Of a DNA stretch of 64,000 bases, positions 26,219-35,992 are shown in pieces. The notes under the pieces were generated by a model. That model had not been told where the DNA came from. It made no database searches and saw nothing but the letters and a program-made list of their open reading frames with translations. Numbering within the stretch: position 1 is the stretch's first letter; each line of letters starts with the position of its first letter. The DNA is from Actinomycetota bacterium (GTDB lineage Bacteria; Actinomycetota; Actinomycetes; S36-B12). The translations under genes and the position numbers were made by a program. The DNA is taken from the NCBI GenBank assembly GCA_030684515.1, contig JAUXVJ010000002.1:186001-250000 (forward strand), read 5' to 3'.

Positions 26219-27109
26219 GTGTCAGCATTACTGCCGCCGTGGCCAGCAACGGACGTATTCCTCCAAGGGCGAACCTTGAGCGTGCGGCATGCCCCAAGCG
26301 CGAAGGCCGGTGCCGCGACCGCCGTCTATGTCCATGGGCTCGGTGGCGCATCGACAAACTGGACCGACCTCATGGGCTTGCTCCAGGGCGAAGTGGAGGG
26401 CTGGGCCCCTGACCTCAATGGCTTCGGCCAGTCGCCACCGCCTCGAGACGGCGACTATTCCCCGCTCGGCCATGCCAAGGCAGTGGCGCAATTCATTGAT
26501 GAGGAACTCGGCGGCCGCGAAGTCCACCTCTTTGGCAACTCACTTGGCGGAGCCGCGTCCCTGCAATTGGCAGCCCGACGCCCTGAACTCGTCAAGTCCC
26601 TCACACTCATCTCTCCAGCCTTGCCAGAGGTTCGGCCCAATAGGACGAACATCGTTCTGCCATTGTTGGGAATCCCGGGCCTGGGTGAGTCGCTGTCCGC
26701 ACGCTCGGCCAAGGTCGATGTGGCAACGCGAGTGCAGACGACCTTCAAGACATGCTTCGCCGATCCAAGCTGCGTTCCGCCGGAGCGATTTGAGGAAGCA
26801 GTGGAAGCCGCGACTGCCTATGGAGCCTTGCCCTATTCGAGCGATGCATTTCTGCAGTCGCTACGTGGTCTGCTGAAGACCTATTTGGATCCGGGCCCTC
26901 GGCGACCATGGAAGCTCGCAGAGCTTGTGCAGGCCAAGACCTTGCTGATCTATGGCCGTCAGGATCTGCTCGTCAATCCGCACGGTGCAGTGAAGAGCAC
27001 CAAGCATTTCAAGCACGCGCAGGTGATGGTGCTATCGGACTCAGGACATGTATCGCAGTTGGAGCATCCGCAGATCGTCGCGGATGCATGGATCAAGCGT
27101 TTCGGCTAA
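26219..27109 (+). CDS. alpha/beta hydrolase
   Basis: 296 residues. Alpha/beta-hydrolase fold: oxyanion region YVHGLGGASTNW (about 38-49), nucleophile elbow HLFGNSLGGAASL (Ser about 108), acid in YGRQDLLV (Asp about 246) and His in LSDSGHVSQLEHP (about 275). All triad residues are present. Substrate unknown; no signal peptide. It lies just before the Tad pilus operon but has its own promoter and there is about 100 bp between, so a functional link is not implied. Confidence 0.88.
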   Translation: MSALLPPWPATDVFLQGRTLSVRHAPSAKAGAATAVYVHGLGGASTNWTDLMGLLQGEVEGWAPDLNGFGQSPPPRDGDYSPLGHAKAVAQFIDEELGGREVHLFGNSLGGAASLQLAARRPELVKSLTLISPALPEVRPNRTNIVLPLLGIPGLGESLSARSAKVDVATRVQTTFKTCFADPSCVPPERFEEAVEAATAYGALPYSSDAFLQSLRGLLKTYLDPGPRRPWKLAELVQAKTLLIYGRQDLLVNPHGAVKSTKHFKHAQVMVLSDSGHVSQLEHPQIVADAWIKRFG

Positions 27110-27113
27110 TCCG

Positions 27114-27140
27114 TTATCCCCAACGTGCAGGTTATGCACA
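27114..27140 (+). promoter_or_regulatory. two DnaA-box-like 9-mers upstream of the Tad operon
   Basis: TTATCCCCA (27114-27122) and TTATGCACA (27132-27140) each differ by one base from the consensus DnaA box TTATCCACA and lie in the same orientation 18 bp apart. They occupy the otherwise unexplained 103-bp gap before tadA. Could be a DnaA titration or regulatory site, or coincidence. Confidence 0.35.
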
Positions 27141-27212
27141 GCTTGTCTTCTTCAGCTTCGTCTGAATGTTCTCTCGACCTACCGTTGATGAAGTTGTCCA
27201 ACGGGGGGTCAG

Positions 27213-28466
27213 ATGCCATCGCTAGCGCAGGTGCGCGAAGACATGGAAGCTCGGGTTCGCCTGGCGATTCAGGATTCAGGTTTGGATCCGATGACACGAC
27301 CGACGGAGTTTCGAGACTTTCTTGATGACCTGGCTTCCGAGGTCTGGATCCATCACGGAGGACAGGCCGGGTCCGATGAGCACATTGGTATCGCTCGCGA
27401 TCTACATCAGGCGATTGCCGGCTTCGGGCCGCTTCAGCAGTTCTTTGATGACCCCACGGTAGAAGAAGTCTGGCTGAATGAACCCGGGCGCATCTTCATC
27501 GCTCGCAACGGAAAGTCAGAACTGACAACAGTTGTTCTGTCTGACCGTGAGGTGCGTGATCTCGTCGAACGCATGCTGCGCGCATCCGGACGTCGCATTG
27601 ATATTTCAAGCCCGTTCGTCGATGCCATCCTGCCCGATGGCAGTCGTCTGCATGTGGTGATACCAGACATCACACGCCGTCATTGGTCAGTCAACATCCG
27701 ACGATTCGTGCTCCGTCCCTCTCGGGTGCACGATCTTGTCCGCCTAGGCAGTTTGAGTGACCAGGCCGCTGTCTTTCTCCACGCGGCCGTTGCCTCGGGG
27801 CTGAACATCGTGGTTGCCGGTGGAACACAGGCAGGTAAGACAACTTTGCTCAATGCCCTGCTCGGCTCACTTGACACTGGCGAACGCATCGTGAGTTGCG
27901 AGGAGGTCTTCGAACTGCGCCTTGCCCATGTGGATTGGGTCGCGATGCAAACTCGCGATGTGAGTCTTGATGGCACCGGCGAAGTCTCACTTCGAAGGTT
28001 GATTCGGGAGGCTTTACGGATGCGTCCGACGCGGATCGTCGTCGGTGAGGTGCGCCAAGGTGAAGCTCTTGACTTGCTCATAGCGATGAACAGCGGCATG
28101 CCCGCAATGGCAACTGTTCACGCCAACAGTGCTCGGGATGCAGTGTTGAAACTCTGCACCTTGCCGCTTCTGTCCGGACAGAACATTCCCGCGGATTTCG
28201 TAGTCCCCACTGTTGCCAGTTCTGTTGATCTTGTGATTCACGCGGCAAGCCAGCGCGATGGCAGGCGGCGCATCACAGAGATTGTTGGCCTGTCGGGACG
28301 CATCGAGAATGGCGTAGTCGAACTGGCCGAGATCTTCGCGACCGGGAGATCCGGTCTGGAGCGACGCTCCGGCTTTCCCCCTCATGCTGATCGATTTGCA
28401 AATGCTGGCTTCGACCTTGCGGCACTGCTTGCCCCATCGCCAGCGCACTCTGAGCGAGCAGCCTGA
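27213..28466 (+). CDS. tadA: Tad/CpaF-type secretion ATPase (pilus assembly motor)
   Basis: 417 residues, type II/IV secretion NTPase that powers Flp pilus assembly at the inner face of the membrane. Visible: the N-domain with DPTVEEVWLN, LPDGSRLHVVIPDI, Walker A VVAGGTQAGKTTLLNALL (about 204-221, with Q replacing the usual S), an Asp box, Walker B MRPTRIVVGEVRQGEALDLL, and the His box GMPAMATVHANSA. The ATG at 27213 has a GGGGGG ribosome-binding site. First gene of the operon; its stop overlaps tadB. Confidence 0.93.
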   Translation: MPSLAQVREDMEARVRLAIQDSGLDPMTRPTEFRDFLDDLASEVWIHHGGQAGSDEHIGIARDLHQAIAGFGPLQQFFDDPTVEEVWLNEPGRIFIARNGKSELTTVVLSDREVRDLVERMLRASGRRIDISSPFVDAILPDGSRLHVVIPDITRRHWSVNIRRFVLRPSRVHDLVRLGSLSDQAAVFLHAAVASGLNIVVAGGTQAGKTTLLNALLGSLDTGERIVSCEEVFELRLAHVDWVAMQTRDVSLDGTGEVSLRRLIREALRMRPTRIVVGEVRQGEALDLLIAMNSGMPAMATVHANSARDAVLKLCTLPLLSGQNIPADFVVPTVASSVDLVIHAASQRDGRRRITEIVGLSGRIENGVVELAEIFATGRSGLERRSGFPPHADRFANAGFDLAALLAPSPAHSERAA

Positions 28467-29323
28467 TGGGCGCCCTTGTCGGGCTCGGCATGGCAGTCGG
28501 AGTCATCTTCATGCTCACCTCATTGCGTAGGCATCCGCAATCGCAGCGCGCGACTTCTCGGACTCTTGGCCTGGATCGCTTGGCTCAGCAATCAGGTATT
28601 GCGCAACTCAGTGGTTCGCGCCTCCTGCTCGTGTGTATTTCGGTCGGCCTCGTTTGCCTCGTGCTCACCTTGCTCGTGACCGCCCTGCCAGTCGTGGCTC
28701 TACTGGCGGGTACAGCGAGCGCAAGCATGCCCATCGCGCTGATCAAGCGCAGGGTTCGGATCCGTCAGCGCGAGCTCAGAAAGGTGTGGCCCGATGCCAT
28801 TGATGCCTTGCTGGCCTCGGTCCGCGCGGGCTATTCCTTGCCGGAGTCAGTCTGTGCTTTGGCAGACGAAGGTCCCAGTGCGCTGAGGGCCGCTTTCGCC
28901 GAATTCGCGGGCAATTATCGAGTGGCCGGATCCTTCGAAGAGTCACTTCATGTCTTGACAGACGAACTCGCCGACCCGATTGCCGATCGAGTCGCAGCGG
29001 CGCTCGTTGTCGCGCATCACGTTGGTGGTCACGATTTGGGCAGCGTGCTGCGCACGCTGAGCTCCTTGCTGCGCGAGGACGCTCGCGTACGAGGGGAGCT
29101 GGAGGCAAGGCAAAGCTGGACGATCAACGCCGCGCGCCTCGCCGTTGCGGCGCCGTGGCTCACCCTGGCAATGCTTGCTACCCGCCCTGCGGCCTTGCAC
29201 TCATATCGCAGTCTTCAGGGCGCCGTCGTACTGCTCTGTGCAGCGGCACTGTCGATCCTGGCGTACCGAATCATGATCTGGATCGGTCGGCTGCCGGACG
29301 AACGTCGATTGGTGGACTCGTGA
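28466..29323 (+). CDS. tadB: TadB-like inner-membrane platform protein
   Basis: 285 residues, GspF/TadC superfamily. About four membrane helices: two near the N-terminus (about 5-20 and 48-82) and two near the C-terminus (about 225-275), flanking a cytoplasmic T2SF domain with LLASVRAGYSLPESVCAL and HHVGGHDLGSVLRTLSSLLRED. It interacts with TadA. The ATG overlaps the tadA stop by 1 bp; the stop overlaps the tadC start. Confidence 0.85.
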   Translation: MGALVGLGMAVGVIFMLTSLRRHPQSQRATSRTLGLDRLAQQSGIAQLSGSRLLLVCISVGLVCLVLTLLVTALPVVALLAGTASASMPIALIKRRVRIRQRELRKVWPDAIDALLASVRAGYSLPESVCALADEGPSALRAAFAEFAGNYRVAGSFEESLHVLTDELADPIADRVAAALVVAHHVGGHDLGSVLRTLSSLLREDARVRGELEARQSWTINAARLAVAAPWLTLAMLATRPAALHSYRSLQGAVVLLCAAALSILAYRIMIWIGRLPDERRLVDS

Positions 29324-30225
29324 ATTCGGTTGCTGCTGGCGCGGTACTGGGCCTGCTCGCCGCGCTTGGATTTGCCTTGGTGGTCTCACGCGCGCTTGCG
29401 TTTCGACCCCCCTCGATGCTTGAGCGCATTGCTCCCTTTGTGCCGACGACACCGCACCTGCGTGCTCGTGTGCGAAGGGCGCCTGGCGTCGGGCAAGTCC
29501 TAGTCGCACTCGTGCGCCCCATGCTGGAGTTTCGTGGGCCCAAGGCATCGCTCGAGCACAGACTTGCGCGCGCAGGCTTGCCGAGTGGTGATCGATATCG
29601 CTTCGAGCAGGCCGGAGCTATCGGTATGTGCTCTGCTGCCGGTGCCGTGGTGGGCTTCATCTGCGCTGCTCGCGGTGCCTCTCCCATCTGTCTGCCACTG
29701 TTCCTTGTCTCGGGCGCAATTGCAGGTGTGATCTGGGCAGATCGTCGCCTCGCGCAGCACATTGGACGACGCCAAGAGCAGATAGCCCGGGAATTGCCGG
29801 CGGTGGCTGAGCTCCTGGCTTTCGCGGCAGCAGCCGGTGAATCACCAGCGGCCGCGATCCAACGAGTGTGTCGGACTCTTGGTGGCGAACTCACCGCGGA
29901 GCTTCAGCGCAGTCTTGGCGACGTGCGAGGCGGTCAAGCCCTCGATCTGGCCTTGCGTGATCTGGCTCTTCGAGTCGGCAGCCCTGAGGTGGAGCGGTTC
30001 ATCGATGCATTTGTCATCGCAATGGAGCGCGGCTCGCCCTTGGCTGATGTCCTGCGTGCGCAGGCATCTGACGTGCGAGCTGCCGATCGTCGCGCTCTGA
30101 TGGAGAAGGCCGGACGCAAAGAAGTGGCGATGCTCATTCCAGTGGTCTTTTTGATCCTGCCGACGGTGGTGTTGATCGCGGTGTTTCCAGGTGTGCAAGG
30201 CCTCCAGCTCGTCGTTCGTTCCTAG
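29320..30225 (+). CDS. tadC: TadC-like inner-membrane platform protein
   Basis: 301 residues from the GTG at 29320, which overlaps the tadB stop (GTGA); the longer ORF from 29155 is an overlap artefact. Helices near residues 5-25, 105-150 and 270-298, with the T2SF domain ELPAVAELLAFAAAAGESPAAAIQRV and RGSPLADVLRAQASDVRAADRRAL, quoted in part. Second platform component with TadB. Confidence 0.85.
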   Translation: MNSVAAGAVLGLLAALGFALVVSRALAFRPPSMLERIAPFVPTTPHLRARVRRAPGVGQVLVALVRPMLEFRGPKASLEHRLARAGLPSGDRYRFEQAGAIGMCSAAGAVVGFICAARGASPICLPLFLVSGAIAGVIWADRRLAQHIGRRQEQIARELPAVAELLAFAAAAGESPAAAIQRVCRTLGGELTAELQRSLGDVRGGQALDLALRDLALRVGSPEVERFIDAFVIAMERGSPLADVLRAQASDVRAADRRALMEKAGRKEVAMLIPVVFLILPTVVLIAVFPGVQGLQLVVRS

Positions 30226-30238
30226 TGAAGGAGAAATC

Positions 30239-30460
30239 ATGCTGAGCAAACTGCCCCACAGGTGGCGGAAGTCGCTGTCCCCAATGCGCCACTGGGCGAG
30301 AGGGCTGAGGTCAAGAAGTGGTGACCGCGGAGATGTTCCGGGCTGGGTGCTGGTGGCCGTGATGACCGCAGGCTTGGTGACAGCGATCTGGTTGGTTGCC
30401 GACGATGCGTTGACGTCGGTCTTTGATCGAGCCATGTCGAGCATCTCTGGCCATTCATAG
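30239..30460 (+). CDS. Flp-type pilin-like small protein
   Basis: 73 residues from the ATG at 30239 (ribosome-binding site GAAGGAGAAATC). A basic leader of about 35 residues, then GDRGDVPGWVLVAVMTAGLV with one hydrophobic helix (about 39-58) and a short polar tail. Position between tadC and tadE, size and hydrophobic N-terminal helix match actinobacterial Flp pilins. Probably the major pilus subunit. No prepilin peptidase (TadV) is in this cluster, so processing would need one elsewhere. Confidence 0.75.
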   Translation: MLSKLPHRWRKSLSPMRHWARGLRSRSGDRGDVPGWVLVAVMTAGLVTAIWLVADDALTSVFDRAMSSISGHS

Positions 30461-30463
30461 CCC

Positions 30464-30856
30464 ATGGCGAGACTTCCCAAGCGCATGAGTGGCGAACGTG
30501 GAAATGCGGTCGTCGAATTCGCGCTCGTCGCCCCAATGCTCATTGCTGTTGCACTCGCCGTAATGCAGCTGGCACTCACATTTCATGTCCGCTCGACACT
30601 CACGGCCGCTGCGGCCGAGGGGGCACGAGTCGCAGCATTGGCCGGTTCGCAACTCTCTACAGGCGAGCGGCGAGCGCGTGAACTCCTTGACGGCAATCTC
30701 GCTGCCAGTGTGGTGACCAGCGTTCATGCGACGCGCGTTGTTGAGCACGGCATTGTGATGACAAGAATCCAAATAGGGGCGCGGCTGCCCTTGCTAGGAA
30801 TGCTGGGCCCGGAGTCGATGTCCGTCACCGCCCATGCCCTGCAGGAGCACACGTGA
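30464..30856 (+). CDS. tadE: TadE-like minor pilin
   Basis: 130 residues. The TadE motif ERGNAVVEFALVAPMLI (about 11-27) starts a membrane helix and is followed by an extracellular domain. Starts 3 bp after the Flp stop; its stop overlaps the next start by 4 bp (GTGA). Confidence 0.85.
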   Translation: MARLPKRMSGERGNAVVEFALVAPMLIAVALAVMQLALTFHVRSTLTAAAAEGARVAALAGSQLSTGERRARELLDGNLAASVVTSVHATRVVEHGIVMTRIQIGARLPLLGMLGPESMSVTAHALQEHT

Positions 30857-31296
30857 AGCGTGAGCTATCAACCGACAACGGATCGGCCATCTTGGAATTC
30901 CTGATCATTGGGGTGCTAGTACTGGTTCCGTTGCTCTACGTCCTACTGACAGCGCTGCGTATTGAATCCGCAGTGATGGCCTCAACTCAAGCTGTGCGCG
31001 AAGCTGGCCGGGCATTCATGATGTCGGACTCACTGCTCGAGGCAAAGCAGAATGCACAGACGGCTGCTCGGTTGGCAATGTCGGATCAGGGCTTTGAACT
31101 TCCGACAACCGCGCTGAGCATCACTTGCAGCGGAAGCTGCCTGTCGCCATCGTCTTCGACTCATGTGCGACTTGAGTGGCTCGTGGACCTGCCTTGGCTC
31201 CCAACCGCACTTGGAAGTCAGGAGTTGGGTTACCCCATCACGGTTGACTCCGAATTGCGAATGGACAGTTATCGATCGGATGTGGGCATTTCGTGA
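30853..31296 (+). CDS. second TadE/TadF-like minor pilin
   Basis: 147 residues, GTG start. A helix of about 22 residues begins at DNGSAILEFLIIGVLVLVP (about 8-26), again with the S/A-x-L/V-E-F pattern of pseudopilins. The remaining part has a Cys pair (ITCSGSCLS, about 109-117) that could form a disulphide outside the cell. Both ends overlap neighbours by 4 bp. Confidence 0.78.
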   Translation: MKRELSTDNGSAILEFLIIGVLVLVPLLYVLLTALRIESAVMASTQAVREAGRAFMMSDSLLEAKQNAQTAARLAMSDQGFELPTTALSITCSGSCLSPSSSTHVRLEWLVDLPWLPTALGSQELGYPITVDSELRMDSYRSDVGIS

Positions 31297-31736
31297 CGTC
31301 CTTTCGCGCGAAGGATCGCGAAGCAGGCAGCACATTGATTCTGGGGATTGGACTCGTCGGCATCTGCTTGCTTGCGGTGGCCGTTGCGACAGACGCGGGC
31401 AATGTCTTTCTCCAGCACAGGCAACTGTTCGCGCTTGCCGATGCAGCTGCGCTGGCAGGGGCTCAGGCGATCGACTTGCAGGAGTACTACGCCAAGGGCG
31501 CCCAAGAAGCCACGCGCTTGGAAGCGGCAACAGTCGTTGCTCGCGCCCGCGCCTACGTTCAACGGGAGCAGGAGGCTGTCAGCATTCCCGGCTTGCATAT
31601 CGATTCTGTTCGCAGCAACGGAGATGACGTGGTGGTGGAGCTCAGCGCCCCCGTGCGCCTCGCCTTCTTCACACTCATCGGAGACGACGTCATACGCGTG
31701 TCTTCAAAGGCACGGCTTGACTTCCGCGGCGACTAG
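31293..31736 (+). CDS. TadG-like pilus-associated protein
   Basis: 147 residues. REAGSTLILGIGLVGICLLAVAVATD, quoted in part, is the N-terminal helix of actinobacterial TadG-like (Rv3654c-type) proteins; then a helical segment with LADAAALAGAQA, the classic TadG motif after the membrane helix. The von Willebrand domain of full TadG is missing, as is usual for this actinobacterial form. Last gene of the Tad operon; convergent with the transglutaminase gene at 19 bp. Confidence 0.8.
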   Translation: MTSFRAKDREAGSTLILGIGLVGICLLAVAVATDAGNVFLQHRQLFALADAAALAGAQAIDLQEYYAKGAQEATRLEAATVVARARAYVQREQEAVSIPGLHIDSVRSNGDDVVVELSAPVRLAFFTLIGDDVIRVSSKARLDFRGD

Positions 31737-31755
31737 CCAGAGGCCTGTGCCTGCT

Positions 31756-32640
31756 CTAGGTGATGGACAGATGCTGGTGCACGTCGTCACTGGGCAGCAT
31801 GCCGTCGATAGTGGCAGTGACGGTGGAGTAGAGCAGGTCAGCCTGCCCACCGTACGTTGAGAGAAATGCCGTGTCTCCAGCATCGCGACCTGTGCAGATC
31901 CGCACGAAACTCGAGCGGGGCGCCAATAGCGTGGCATCGCTCACGAGCCAGGTGTCGTCCACGGCAGCCTCGACTACGGCGTGGAAATCCATGGGATGAA
32001 GCCCGGGGGAGTAGACGGCGGCCAGTCGCGCTGGCACATCCAGTGCTCGAAGCATGGCGATCACCAGGTGCGCATAGTCCCGGCAGACTCCCTGCCTCTT
32101 GAGCATCGTCTCCACCGATCCGTCGGTCGGCCCGCTGCTGCCCTCGACGTAGCTCAGGCGCGTGCCGACCCACGACGAAACGCCTTCGAGCAACTCACGA
32201 GCATCTGTGATGCCGGCGAACTCTGCCTGGGCAATGGGTGCCAGGCGATCTGATTCGGCGTACCGACTTGGTCGGCGGTACACAATCCGCTCAGCATCTG
32301 TGACTTTGCGAACGCGCGCTCTGCCCGTCACGGTCGCCTGATAGTTGACTTCAACTCGGCCTGGCGTCGGGTAGCAGACGTGGACTCGTCCCAAGCCCGC
32401 GATGTCGATCTCCTCAACAGCTACCGGAACACCGTCGCTGGTGATCTGCAGGGTCTCTGTGAGGTCGAGAAACTCATTTGACGGAGCCACCTGGAGGCTC
32501 AAGCGCACTGGCTCCAGAACAGACAAAGCCAATTCGCAGGACACGCGTCGAATTGGCTCACTCACGAAGCGAAGTATCCAGTACTGCGGAGCGTCCGCTG
32601 ACCGTGGAAGGTCACCAAGGTGATCCTGTACCCGACTCAT
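31756..32640 (-). CDS. transglutaminase-like domain protein
   Basis: 294 residues from the ATG at 32640; the longer ORF overlaps prfB and is rejected. An N-terminal beta-rich domain (about 10-120) precedes a transglutaminase core (about 150-255) with Cys in [20 protein letters not shown], quoted in part, His in [10 protein letters not shown] and Asp in LVSDATLL. Full Cys-His-Asp triad. No signal peptide, so probably a cytosolic protease or amidase-like enzyme of unknown substrate. Divergent from prfB, 25 bp between starts. Confidence 0.87.
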   Translation of the reverse strand: MSRVQDHLGDLPRSADAPQYWILRFVSEPIRRVSCELALSVLEPVRLSLQVAPSNEFLDLTETLQITSDGVPVAVEEIDIAGLGRVHVCYPTPGRVEVNYQATVTGRARVRKVTDAERIVYRRPSRYAESDRLAPIAQAEFAGITDARELLEGVSSWVGTRLSYVEGSSGPTDGSVETMLKRQGVCRDYAHLVIAMLRALDVPARLAAVYSPGLHPMDFHAVVEAAVDDTWLVSDATLLAPRSSFVRICTGRDAGDTAFLSTYGGQADLLYSTVTATIDGMLPSDDVHQHLSIT

Positions 32641-32651
32641 GCCCCGGCGCG

Positions 32652-32657
32652 TAGTGT
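32652..32657 (+). promoter_or_regulatory. candidate prfB -10 element
   Basis: TAGTGT, 8 nt before the GTG at 32666. It shares TA with a minus-strand TACGCG lying 7 nt before the transglutaminase ATG. Confidence 0.4.
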
Positions 32658-32665
32658 TCTCACCC

Positions 32666-33778
32666 GTGACTTCTATCGAATCTGCCGAGCGCCTAGCGGA
32701 ACTGGCGAACACTCTTGGCAGCATCGAGACTGTCTTGGATCTGCCCGCCTTACGCACGAGCATCGCCGCGCTTGAAGCCGAAGCCTCCGTGCCCGATCTG
32801 TGGGATGACCAAGAGAAGGCGCAAGCCATCACTTCGCGACTGTCATTTCAACAAGGAGAACTTCGCAAGGTCGAAGCCCTTCGCCAGCGTTTGGACGACG
32901 TGCCCATCCTGCTTGAGCTCGCTGAGGATGAGGGCGATGAGGCGTCGACAGAAGAAGCCCTGAAGGAACTTGAATCGCTGCAGAAGGCGATTGCTGAGCT
33001 CGAAGTGCGAACGCTGCTCTCGGGTGAATACGACGCACGCGATGCTCTCGTGACGATCAGGGCAGAGGCGGGCGGCGTTGACGCCGCGGACTGGGCCGAG
33101 ATGCTGTTGCGCATGTACACGCGCTACTGCGAACGCCACAACTGGTCCTACGAGATCTATGACACCTCGTACGCCGAAGAGGCTGGCATCAAGTCAGCCA
33201 CGTTCGCAGTGAAGGCGCCCTACGCCTACGGCACACTCTCAGTCGAGCAGGGCACGCACCGGCTGGTTCGCATCTCGCCCTTCGACAACCAGGGACGTCG
33301 CCAGACCTCCTTCGCTGGTGTCGAAGTCATTCCTGTCGTTGCGCCGGCCGAAACAGCCGAGATCCCAGACGACGACCTGCGCGTAGACGTCTATCGCTCC
33401 AGTGGCCCCGGCGGTCAGGGAGTCAACACCACAGACTCCGCAGTCCGCCTGACCCACATTCCAACGGGCATCGTGGTGTCCTGCCAGAACGAGCGCTCCC
33501 AGATCCAGAACAAGGCCACCGCGATGGTCGTCCTGCAGGCCAAGCTGCTTGAGCGCCAGCGTCAGGAGGATCGCGCCAAGATGGACGCCCTCAAGGGCGA
33601 CAACTCCGGTTCGTGGGGAAATCAGATGCGTTCCTATGTTCTGCACCCCTACCAAATGGTCAAGGACCTGCGTACTGAGACCGAAACCGGCAACACGGCG
33701 GCTGTCCTTGACGGCGAGATCGATGACTTCGTGGAGTCCGGTATTCGGTGGCGCAAGCAGCAAGCATCCGCGGCGTAA
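32666..33778 (+). CDS. prfB: peptide chain release factor 2
   Basis: 370 residues. Recognises UGA and UAA: the RF2 anticodon-mimic tripeptide SPF is at 204-206 ([14 protein letters not shown]) and the catalytic GGQ at 249-251. The reading frame is continuous; the programmed +1 frameshift at an early UGA used by many bacteria is absent. Begins GTG at 32666. In the conserved order prfB-ftsE-ftsX-smpB-ssrA. Confidence 0.96.
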   Translation: MTSIESAERLAELANTLGSIETVLDLPALRTSIAALEAEASVPDLWDDQEKAQAITSRLSFQQGELRKVEALRQRLDDVPILLELAEDEGDEASTEEALKELESLQKAIAELEVRTLLSGEYDARDALVTIRAEAGGVDAADWAEMLLRMYTRYCERHNWSYEIYDTSYAEEAGIKSATFAVKAPYAYGTLSVEQGTHRLVRISPFDNQGRRQTSFAGVEVIPVVAPAETAEIPDDDLRVDVYRSSGPGGQGVNTTDSAVRLTHIPTGIVVSCQNERSQIQNKATAMVVLQAKLLERQRQEDRAKMDALKGDNSGSWGNQMRSYVLHPYQMVKDLRTETETGNTAAVLDGEIDDFVESGIRWRKQQASAA

Positions 33779-33792
33779 TCGCCAATGCCACT

Positions 33793-33798
33793 TACACT
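33793..33798 (+). promoter_or_regulatory. ftsE -10 element, leaderless
   Basis: TACACT, 6 nt, then GTG at 33805, in the 26-bp gap after prfB. Confidence 0.5.
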
Positions 33799-33804
33799 CT
33801 CTAA

Positions 33805-34494
33805 GTGATTCTTTTCGACCACGTGACCAAGCTGTATCCGACCCAGCAGCGTCCGGCCCTGGAGGAAGTCTCCGTAGAGATAGAAAAGGGAGAATTCGTC
33901 TTTCTCGTGGGTCCTTCGGGCTCGGGCAAGTCGACCTTTCTGCGGCTCATCCTGCGCGAGGAGCGTCCTACTCAGGGCTCGGTCTGGGTTGCCGGCAAGG
34001 AGCTCGGCCACCTGTCGAATTGGAAGATCCCCTACTTCCGCCGTCAGATCGGCACCGTGTTCCAGGATTTCCGCCTGCTGCCGAACAAGACGGTCACCGA
34101 GAATGTGGCCTTTGCCCTGGAAGTCATCGGCAAGCCCAAGGCCCACATCAACAAGGTGGTGCCTGAGGTGCTTGAGGTCGTCGGGCTTGAGGGCAAGGAG
34201 AACCGCCGTCCAGATGAGCTCTCCGGTGGCGAGCAGCAGCGCGTTGCAATCGCCCGAGCTTTCGTCAACCGCCCCATGCTCCTGATTGCCGACGAACCAA
34301 CGGGCAACCTCGACCCCGGTACCTCGGTTGGCATCATGCAGTTGCTGGACCGACTCAATCGGCTGGGCACCACCGTGGTGATGTCCACCCATGACAGCGC
34401 CATCGTTGACCAGATGCGTCGCCGCGTCATCGAGCTCGAGGGCGGTCATCTCGTTCGCGACCAGTCACGTGGCGTGTACGGATACGCCCAGTAA
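33805..34494 (+). CDS. ftsE: cell division ATP-binding protein FtsE
   Basis: 229 residues, ABC ATPase. Walker [12 protein letters not shown] (about 36-46), Q-loop FQDFRLLP, signature [13 protein letters not shown], Walker [15 protein letters not shown] and H-loop STHD. With FtsX it activates peptidoglycan hydrolases during division. Its stop overlaps the ftsX ATG by 1 bp. Confidence 0.96.
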   Translation: MILFDHVTKLYPTQQRPALEEVSVEIEKGEFVFLVGPSGSGKSTFLRLILREERPTQGSVWVAGKELGHLSNWKIPYFRRQIGTVFQDFRLLPNKTVTENVAFALEVIGKPKAHINKVVPEVLEVVGLEGKENRRPDELSGGEQQRVAIARAFVNRPMLLIADEPTGNLDPGTSVGIMQLLDRLNRLGTTVVMSTHDSAIVDQMRRRVIELEGGHLVRDQSRGVYGYAQ

Positions 34495-35402
34495 TGCGCG
34501 CAACGTTCGTCGCTAGCGAGGTCGGCCATGGGCTTCGCCGCAATCTGACGATGACCTTGGCCGTGGTGATCACTGTCGCCGTTTCACTCGGACTTTTCGG
34601 CGGCGCCTTGCTGCTTCGCGCGCAGGTGTCCACGATGAAGGACTTCTGGTACGACAAGGTCGAGGTCTCGATCTTCCTGTGCAGCAGGGGCAGTGACGCC
34701 GCATCGTGTTCTGGCGGCGCAGTAACTGACGCGCAGCGCGATCAGATCAAGACCGACCTTGAATCACTGAAGCCACTCGTCGACACGATCTTCTATGAGT
34801 CGCAGGCCGATGCCTACAAGCATTTCCAAGAGCAGTTCGCGAACTCGCCGATCGCTGACAATGTGCGCCAAAGCGCATTGCCTGAGTCATTTCGCGTGAA
34901 GCTCTCTGACCCCACAAAGTATGAGGTCGTCGCCTCTGCATTCGCCGGACGTCCAGGTGTTGAGCAGGTCAATGATCAACGGCAGATCCTCGACAAGTTC
35001 TTCCGATTACTGGGTGGCCTGCAGGCGATCGCCCTTGCGATTGCCGTTCTGATGCTTGTCGTCACTGTTCTGCTCATCGTCAACACCATGCGTGTGGCCG
35101 CATTCAGCAGACGACGCGAAACCAGCATCATGAGGCTGGTGGGTGCATCCAACTTCTATATCCAGTTGCCGTTCCTGCTCGAAGCGGCGTTCGCTGCGGC
35201 GGCCGGTGCCATTCTGGCAATTCTTGCGCTCGTATTGACCAAGGGCATTCTGGTTGACGAGGTCATCGCTCCGTCCTTCCAGTTCACGTCATTTGTTGGC
35301 TGGGACGCGGTCATGTGGATCGCGCCAGTCATGCTCATCACAGGCATCCTGCTTGCAGGTTCTGCGGCATTCTTTACGCTGCGCAAGTACCTCCGAGTCT
35401 GA
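34494..35402 (+). CDS. ftsX: cell division protein FtsX
   Basis: 302 residues. Four membrane helices (about 25-45, 180-205, 225-255 and 270-295) and an extracellular domain (about 50-170) with a Cys pair ([14 protein letters not shown]). The N-terminal [20 protein letters not shown], quoted here in full, is typical of actinobacterial FtsX. The permease partner of FtsE. Confidence 0.94.
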   Translation: MRATFVASEVGHGLRRNLTMTLAVVITVAVSLGLFGGALLLRAQVSTMKDFWYDKVEVSIFLCSRGSDAASCSGGAVTDAQRDQIKTDLESLKPLVDTIFYESQADAYKHFQEQFANSPIADNVRQSALPESFRVKLSDPTKYEVVASAFAGRPGVEQVNDQRQILDKFFRLLGGLQAIALAIAVLMLVVTVLLIVNTMRVAAFSRRRETSIMRLVGASNFYIQLPFLLEAAFAAAAGAILAILALVLTKGILVDEVIAPSFQFTSFVGWDAVMWIAPVMLITGILLAGSAAFFTLRKYLRV

Positions 35403-35421
35403 CCAGGAACGAGAAACAGCC

Positions 35422-35901
35422 ATGGCCCGCGAACAAGGGCGAAAGTTAGTCGCGCAGAACAAGAAGGCGCGGCACGACTACGCAATCGAAGATGTCTTCG
35501 AGGCAGGCATGGTGTTGACCGGCACCGAAGTGAAATCGCTTCGCGCAGGCCGCGCCAGCCTGACCGACGGCTTCGCCAGTATCGAAGATGGCGAGCTGTG
35601 GCTGCGCGGCGTGCACATTCCCGAATACTCCTTGGGCACGTGGACCAACCATGAACCGCGTCGTGCCCGCAAGTTGCTGATGCGTAAAGAAGAGATTCGA
35701 CGCATCGTGAACAAGACGAAGGAATCAGGGCTGACCCTGATTCCACTTTCGCTCTATTTCAAGGATGGCTACGCCAAGGTTGAGATCGCGCTGGCACGCG
35801 GACGTAAGTCCTATGACAAGCGGCAGGCAATCGCCGAACGTGAGTCCAAGCGCGAAGCCACCAAGGCGATTGGCCGAGTGGCCAAGGGCCGGTTCGACTA
35901 G
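35422..35901 (+). CDS. smpB: SsrA-binding protein
   Basis: 159 residues. Binds the tRNA-like domain of tmRNA and delivers it to stalled ribosomes. Visible: [54 protein letters not shown] and the basic C-terminal tail with [18 protein letters not shown], which enters the mRNA channel. The ATG at 35422 follows GAGAAACAGCC; ssrA begins 91 bp after the stop. Confidence 0.96.
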   Translation: MAREQGRKLVAQNKKARHDYAIEDVFEAGMVLTGTEVKSLRAGRASLTDGFASIEDGELWLRGVHIPEYSLGTWTNHEPRRARKLLMRKEEIRRIVNKTKESGLTLIPLSLYFKDGYAKVEIALARGRKSYDKRQAIAERESKREATKAIGRVAKGRFD

Positions 35902-35992
35902 TCGAGATTCCTGCACTGGAAGTTCGTCATGTTGACACCTGGGATTACCATGGACGTGAGCTCCGGCTCGTTGCTGCTGTACAACTCAATAT

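Noticed and set aside
32666-33778. Programmed frameshift in prfB
   Set aside because: The frame is continuous from the GTG to the stop with no internal TGA; regulation by frameshifting is not seen.
35932-35937. TTGACA as a -35 for ssrA
   Set aside because: No -10-like hexamer lies 16-18 bp downstream; the better -10 candidate (TACAAC) is too far away.
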